DNA from: Streptomyces globosus
GTDB taxonomy: Bacteria; Actinomycetota; Actinomycetes; Streptomycetales; Streptomycetaceae
DNA: 64,000 bases
Assembly: GCF_003325375.1 (NCBI RefSeq)
Contig: NZ_CP030862.1
Location: forward strand, 4,653,501-4,717,500
Direction of reading: 5' to 3'
Part shown: one piece after another, positions 57,926 through 64,000 of the stretch
Layout of the letters: each line of letters opens with the position of its first letter
Position numbering within the stretch: the first letter of the stretch is position 1
Notes under the pieces: model-generated
Told to the model about the DNA's origin: nothing
Databases searched by the model: none
Seen by the model: only the letters and a program-made list of their open reading frames with translations
Made by a program: the position numbers and the translations under genes

Positions 57926-59128
57926 TCAGGCGAGTCGCGCCGCGACCTGGTCCCATACGACGTCCGCGAGGGCTTCCTTCGGACCGTAGGGGACGGGCAG
58001 TTCGGATCCGTCGGAGGCGAGGATCACTGCCTCGTTCTCCTCCGATCCGAAGGTCTTGTTCTCTCCGACCTCGTTGACGACGAGGAGGTCGCACCCCTTG
58101 CGGCGGAGTTTGGCGCGCCCGTTGGCGAGCACGTCGTCGGTCTCGGCGGCGAAGCCGACGACGACCTGTCCCCCGCGGGCGCGGTCGGCGGAGACCTCGG
58201 CGAGGACGTCGGGGTTGCGGACGAGGGCGACGGGGGCCGGATCCCGCCCCTCCTGCTTCTTGATCTTGCCGGCGGCGTACTCGGCCGGACGGAAGTCGGC
58301 CACGGCCGCGGCCATGACCACGGCGTCGGCGTCGGCGGCCGCCTTCAGGACCGCCTCGCGCAGCTGTACGGCGGTGCCGACGCGGACGACGTCCGCCCCG
58401 GCCGGGTCGGGCAGCGCCGTGTTCGCGGCGACGAGCGTGACCCGGGCGCCGCGCGCGACGGCGGTGCGGGCCAGGGCGTACCCCTGCTTGCCGGAGGAGC
58501 GGTTGCCGAGGAAGCGGACGGGGTCGAGGGGCTCGCGGGTGCCGCCGGCGCTGATCACGACGTGGCGCCCGGCGAGGTCGGCCGCGGCGGTGCCGCGGGC
58601 GAGGACGGCCCGGCAGACCTCGAAGATCTCCTCCGGGTCGGGCAGCCGGCCCTTGCCGGTGTCCTTGCCGGTCAGGCGGCCGACGGCGGGCTCGATGACG
58701 ACGGCACCGCGGCGGCGCAGGGTGGCGACGTTCTCCCGGGTCGCCGGGTGCTCCCACATCTCGGTGTGCATCGCGGGGGCGAAGACCACGGGGCAGCGGG
58801 CGGTCAGGAGGGTGTTGGTGAGGAGGTCGTCGGCGAGCCCGTGGGCGGCCTTGGCCAGCATGTCGGCGGTGGCGGGGGCGACGACGACGAGGTCGGCGGC
58901 CTGGCCGATGCGGACGTGGGGCACCTCGTGGACGGTCTCCCACACCTCGGTGCCCGCCGGGTGCCCGGAGAGGGCGGCCCAGGTGGCCTCGCCCACGAAG
59001 TTCAGGGCCGAGGCGGTGGGCACCACGCGCACGTCGTGCCCGGACTCGGTCAGCCGCCGCAGCAGCTCACACGCCTTGTAGGCGGCGATGCCGCCGCTGA
59101 CTCCGAGCACGACCTTCGGATTGCCCAC
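57926..59128 (-). CDS. coaBC: bifunctional phosphopantothenoylcysteine decarboxylase/synthetase
   Basis: Two steps of CoA synthesis. Residues 1 to about 180 are the FMN-dependent decarboxylase (VVLGVSGGIAAYKACELLR; PAMHTEMW, with His where many bacteria have Asn, usual in actinobacteria); about 185-400 the CTP-dependent synthetase (SAGGTREPLDPVRFLGN, VTLVAANTALP, AAVADFRP, KIKKQEG). I choose GTG 59128 (VGNPKVVLGV) with GGAAGGG upstream; GTG 59131 and ATG 59170 are alternatives. It lies after rpoZ on the same strand, behind a terminator hairpin. Confidence 0.94.
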   Translation of the reverse strand: MGNPKVVLGVSGGIAAYKACELLRRLTESGHDVRVVPTASALNFVGEATWAALSGHPAGTEVWETVHEVPHVRIGQAADLVVVAPATADMLAKAAHGLADDLLTNTLLTARCPVVFAPAMHTEMWEHPATRENVATLRRRGAVVIEPAVGRLTGKDTGKGRLPDPEEIFEVCRAVLARGTAAADLAGRHVVISAGGTREPLDPVRFLGNRSSGKQGYALARTAVARGARVTLVAANTALPDPAGADVVRVGTAVQLREAVLKAAADADAVVMAAAVADFRPAEYAAGKIKKQEGRDPAPVALVRNPDVLAEVSADRARGGQVVVGFAAETDDVLANGRAKLRRKGCDLLVVNEVGENKTFGSEENEAVILASDGSELPVPYGPKEALADVVWDQVAARLA

Positions 59129-59196
59129 CACACTCGCCCTTCCGGCTGCTGTCACCGGCCGCGGCGTCACCGGCCGCGGCCCACCTGCCTATGACA

Positions 59197-59235
59197 CACC
59201 ACAGGCCCGGCAGTCGTGCTGCCGGGCCTGTGGTG
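59197..59235 (-). terminator. rpoZ terminator
   Basis: Perfect 17-bp stem CACCACAGGCCCGGCAG (59197-59213) and CTGCCGGGCCTGTGGTG (59219-59235) with a 5-nt loop, 18 bp after the rpoZ stop. Confidence 0.88.
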
Positions 59236-59253
59236 CAAGGATTCCTCGGTGCC

Positions 59254-59526
59254 CTACTGGACCGGGGCCTCGATGGCCTCGGAGGTCAGCAGGCCCGCGT
59301 TGATCTCGCGCAGCGCGATCGAAAGCGGCTTCTCGTGGACGTGGGTGTCCACCAGCGGGCCGACGTACTCGAGCAGGCCCTCACCGAGCTGCGAGTAGTA
59401 CGCGTTGATCTGACGCGCGCGCTTGGCCGCGTAGATCACGAGGCTGTACTTCGAGTCCGTGGCCTCGAGCAGCTCGTCGATCGGCGGGTTGATGATGCCC
59501 TCGGGCGCAGTGATGGAAGAGGACAC
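59254..59526 (-). CDS. rpoZ: RNA polymerase omega subunit
   Basis: A 90-residue omega subunit with the invariant INPPIDELLEATDSKYSLVI and YAAKRARQINAYY, which wraps the beta' C-terminus and helps assembly. The C-terminal part (KPLSIALREINAGLLTSEAIE) is usual for actinobacteria. It follows gmk by 62 bp on the same strand. Confidence 0.97.
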   Translation of the reverse strand: MSSSITAPEGIINPPIDELLEATDSKYSLVIYAAKRARQINAYYSQLGEGLLEYVGPLVDTHVHEKPLSIALREINAGLLTSEAIEAPVQ

Positions 59527-59588
59527 GCTCTACCTTCCGAAGATGGATGAAAGTTCAGACGCCCACCGGTGCGAACACCGGTAGACGA

Positions 59589-60152
59589 TCACACAACGTC
59601 CATCAAGGCTAGCAGCTCACGCGCCACGTCCTCGACGGAGGTGTTGACCAGGGTGGTGTCGAACTCGGACTCGGCGGCCAGCTCGCCCCGGGCTGCCGCC
59701 AGCCGGCGCTCGATGACCTCGGCGGACTCGGTGCCCCGGCCGGTGAGCCGGCGGACCAGCTCCTCCCAGCTCGGCGGCGCCAGGAAGACCAGCTGGGCCT
59801 CCGGCATGGACTCCCGGACCAGGCGGGCGCCCTGGAGGTCGATCTCCAGGAGGACGGGCTCGCCGTTCTCCAGGCGCTCGACGACCGCGCCGCGCGGGGT
59901 GCCGTAGCGGTTGCCCGCGAATTCGGCCCACTCCAGCAGCTCGCCGTTGGCGATCAGCTTGTCGAACTCGTCGTCGCCGACGAAGAAGTAGTGGACTCCG
60001 TGTCGCTCACCGGGCCGCGGCTTGCGGGTGGTGGCCGACACCGAGAGCCATACCTCGGGGTGGACCTTGCGCATATGCGCGACGACCGTGCTCTTGCCGA
60101 CCCCTGAGGGGCCGGAGAGCACGGTCAGCCGCGGACGAACCTCTGCTGCCAT
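59589..60152 (-). CDS. gmk: guanylate kinase
   Basis: Phosphorylates GMP to GDP. The 187-residue protein has the P-loop SGPSGVGKST (about 14-23), TTRKPRPGERHGVHYFFV (GMP site), EWAEFAGNRYGTP and LLEIDLQGA. ATG 60152 (MAAEVRPRL) is chosen over an upstream ATG at 60281 because GATAAT lies 6 nt before it and TTACCG 18 nt further up: an excellent promoter giving a leaderless mRNA. Confidence 0.96.
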   Translation of the reverse strand: MAAEVRPRLTVLSGPSGVGKSTVVAHMRKVHPEVWLSVSATTRKPRPGERHGVHYFFVGDDEFDKLIANGELLEWAEFAGNRYGTPRGAVVERLENGEPVLLEIDLQGARLVRESMPEAQLVFLAPPSWEELVRRLTGRGTESAEVIERRLAAARGELAAESEFDTTLVNTSVEDVARELLALMDVV

Positions 60153-60213
60153 AGAGCGATTATCCAGGTTCCCGGGACTGCCCGGTAACGCCGGAGGCAC
60201 TCCGGGCGGCACG

Positions 60214-60537
60214 TCAGCCGGCAGGGGTGCCGAACTCACGCTCCAGCGAGGCGATCTGGTTGGAGCCGAGACCTCGGACACGCCGGGACTCGGAGATGCC
60301 GAGGCGCTCCATGATCTGCTTGGCGCGGACCTTGCCGACGCCGGGCAGGGACTCCAGCAGGGCGGAGACCTTCATCTTGCCGATGACGTCGTTCTCCTGG
60401 CCCGTCTTGATGACCTCTTGGAGCGAGGCGCCGGAGTGCTTGAGTCGATTCTTCACCTCGGCCCGCTCCCGGCGAGCCGCGGCGGCCTTTTCGAGCGCGG
60501 CTGCGCGCTGTTCAGGGGTAAGGGGCGGAAGAGCCAC
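60214..60537 (-). CDS. mihF: integration host factor sIHF (actinobacterial)
   Basis: A 107-residue nucleoid-associated protein. A basic N-terminal helix (EQRAAALEKAAAARRERAEVKNRLK) is followed by a helix-two-turn-helix and helix-hairpin-helix region (ALLESLPGVGKVRAKQIMERLGI). It binds DNA with little sequence preference, alters supercoiling, and in Streptomyces affects sporulation and antibiotic production. GTG 60537 (VALPPLTPEQ) is the family start. Located between pyrF and gmk, its conserved place. Confidence 0.95.
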   Translation of the reverse strand: MALPPLTPEQRAAALEKAAAARRERAEVKNRLKHSGASLQEVIKTGQENDVIGKMKVSALLESLPGVGKVRAKQIMERLGISESRRVRGLGSNQIASLEREFGTPAG

Positions 60538-60812
60538 GCCTACGTCACCTCGGATGTCGAACTGTCGGATACGGACCGGTGGGAGCCCGTCGGACACCAC
60601 ACCAGGCGAGTGCCCGAACAGCGGTGGAACTCGTTCGCTGCTCGTTCACTCTGGTCGGAGACTAGCGGCCAAGGCCGCTCCAGTCAGCGAGAACGGACGA
60701 AAAGTCCTGGTCAGCCTCCACTGAACCGTACATCACGGACAAACCGCCCTGGATTTGTCCGGCGAAAGACGTTCGATTCCCGTCAGATTTCGTCAGACCG
60801 TACGACGTGCGG

Positions 60813-61696
60813 TCAGCCGGAGACGGCCGTGCGGATCTCCTCGGCGAACCGCTCCGCAGCCCCGCGCAGCGCGCCGGAGTCCGGTCCGTGCCGGAGCACG
60901 CCGCGCGAGACGTTCGGCACGACGTTGCGCACGGCCGCGCCGAAGACGCGGGGCAGGTCGGCGGCGGTCGCGCCCTGCGCCCCGATGCCGGGGGCGAGCA
61001 GCGGGCCGTTGATGTCCAGGTCGAAGGAGGACAGGTCGCCGAGGGTGGCGCCCACGACCGCCCCGAAGGAGCCCATGGGGGACTCGCCGGCGTTCTCCGC
61101 GGCAAGGTGGCCCAGCATGGTCGCGCCGATGGTCCGCCCGTCCTCGCGGACCGCCCGCTGCACCTCCGCGCCCTCGGGGTTGGAGGTGAGGGCGAGGACG
61201 AACAGGCCGGCGCCGGAGGTGCGGGCGAGCTCGACCGCGGGGGCGAGGGAGCCGTAGCCCAGGTACGGGGACACGGTCAGGGCGTCGGAGAACAGCGGGG
61301 AGTCCGGGTGGAGGAAGGTCTCGGCGTAGGCGGCCATGGTGGAGCCGATGTCGCCGCGCTTGGCGTCCATGACCACGAGGGCGCCGGCCGCGCGCGCGTC
61401 GGCGGCGGTCCGCTCCAGTACCGCCACACCGCGGGAGCCGAAGCGCTCGAAGAAGGCGGCCTGCGGCTTGAAGACGGCGACAGTGTCGGCGAGGGCCTCG
61501 ACGACCGTGCGGGAGAACCGCTCCAGCCCGGCGACGTCGTCGTCCAGGCCCCAGGAGGCCAGCAGCGAGGCGTGCGGGTCGATCCCGACGCACAGCGGGC
61601 CGCGCTCGTCCATGGCGGAGCGCAGGCGGGCGCCGAACGGCCGGGGGCTGCCCGAGGGCGTCGGCGAGGGGTGGCGGTCGGGCGAGGGGTGGGCGG

Positions 61697-61700
<4 letters not shown>
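60813..61700 (-). CDS. pyrF: orotidine 5'-phosphate decarboxylase
   Basis: Last step of UMP synthesis. 295 residues, the longer type-2 form usual in actinobacteria: LCVGIDPHASLL, FKPQAAFFERFGSRG, catalytic Lys in VVMDAKRGDIGSTMAAYAE, TVSPYLGYGSL and LAPGIGAQGAT. GTG 61700 overlaps the pyrD stop by 4 bp, so it is translationally coupled. Confidence 0.96.
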
Positions 61701-62806
<1,106 letters not shown>

Positions 62807-62836
62807 GCTTCGGGGGTTCCCTTGTGCGCTCATGGA

Positions 62837-62879
62837 GAGGGGGACACCGCCGCGCAGTCGCGCTCGTGGTGTCCCCCTC
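62837..62879 (-). promoter_or_regulatory. carB-pyrD intercistronic hairpin
   Basis: Perfect 12-bp stem GAGGGGGACACC (62837-62848) and GGTGTCCCCCTC (62868-62879) with a 19-nt GC-rich loop, filling the 87-bp gap between carB and pyrD. It could be a processing or attenuating site inside the operon; no T-run follows. Confidence 0.65.
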
Positions 62880-62893
62880 GTCCGGACGGGCTG

Positions 62894-64000
<1,107 letters not shown>

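Overview
The window is high-GC actinobacterial DNA, almost certainly from a Streptomyces. The reasons are G/C-saturated third codon positions, GTG/TTG starts, many leaderless starts, a WhiB-like protein, the Streptomyces integration host factor gene next to gmk, a chitinase behind tandem DasR-type sites, a TTA (bldA-type) codon in an AAA ATPase gene, and a gene order (hisG-hisE-ribH ... fmt-priA-metK-coaBC-rpoZ-gmk-sIHF-pyrF-pyrD-carB) that I recall as conserved Streptomyces core. No tRNA, rRNA, CRISPR array, prophage or large biosynthetic cluster was seen. Both ends are open; carB runs off the right edge.

Layout. 0-7.1 kb: amidohydrolase plus Lrp-type regulator, two small conserved proteins, an acyl-CoA dehydrogenase, a 50-residue one-helix membrane protein, an SPW-repeat membrane protein and a secreted C39-like protein. 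7.2-13.4 kb: a P-loop kinase-like protein, a candidate small RNA, a TPR + AAA ATPase resembling EccA, two CNNM/CBS membrane proteins and a PH-domain protein. 13.5-19.3 kb: one leftward run ribD-ribE-ribM-ribBA-ribH-hisE-hisG led by an FMN riboswitch. 19.4-31.3 kb: a modular chitinase; an ECF41 sigma factor with its oxidoreductase partner; a divergent ROK regulator/MFS pair with a palindrome between them; an NCS2 permease; a DUF5995-type protein; and davAB-like lysine catabolic genes. 31.5-45.9 kb: GNAT, WhiB-like, Lrp plus amino-acid permease, SGNH hydrolase, lipoprotein, a LytTR regulator, a CocE-type hydrolase, a sodium-solute symporter coupled to a LytS-type kinase, and guaB1. 45.9-48.7 kb: barstar/barnase pair, SorC-type regulator, rpe. 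48.7-50.6 kb: a 1.9-kb gene-free stretch holding a large, internally repetitive inverted repeat. 50.6-64 kb: housekeeping genes for rRNA and initiator-tRNA modification, replication restart, SAM, CoA, RNA polymerase omega, GMP and pyrimidine synthesis.

How the genes work together. The rib genes make a complete riboflavin pathway with a vitamin transporter under FMN control. davA/davB (lysine to 5-aminovalerate) and a separate cationic amino-acid permease-Lrp operon share the same promoter geometry: three TTGC cores at matching distances upstream of the -35, the nearest exactly 11 nt away in both. This suggests one lysine-responsive regulon controlled by the adjacent Lrp protein. The symporter-kinase pair and the LytTR regulator 4 kb away may form a carboxylate-sensing uptake system.

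The least explained parts are the inverted repeat at 48920-50329 (two ~150-bp palindromic elements as outer ends, 63/64-bp tandem units and a hairpin array inside), a promoter-hairpin unit at 7884-7990, and a 7-bp-phased GTAC palindrome at 39934-39960. All functional statements rest on reading motifs and remembered families; no database search was possible.
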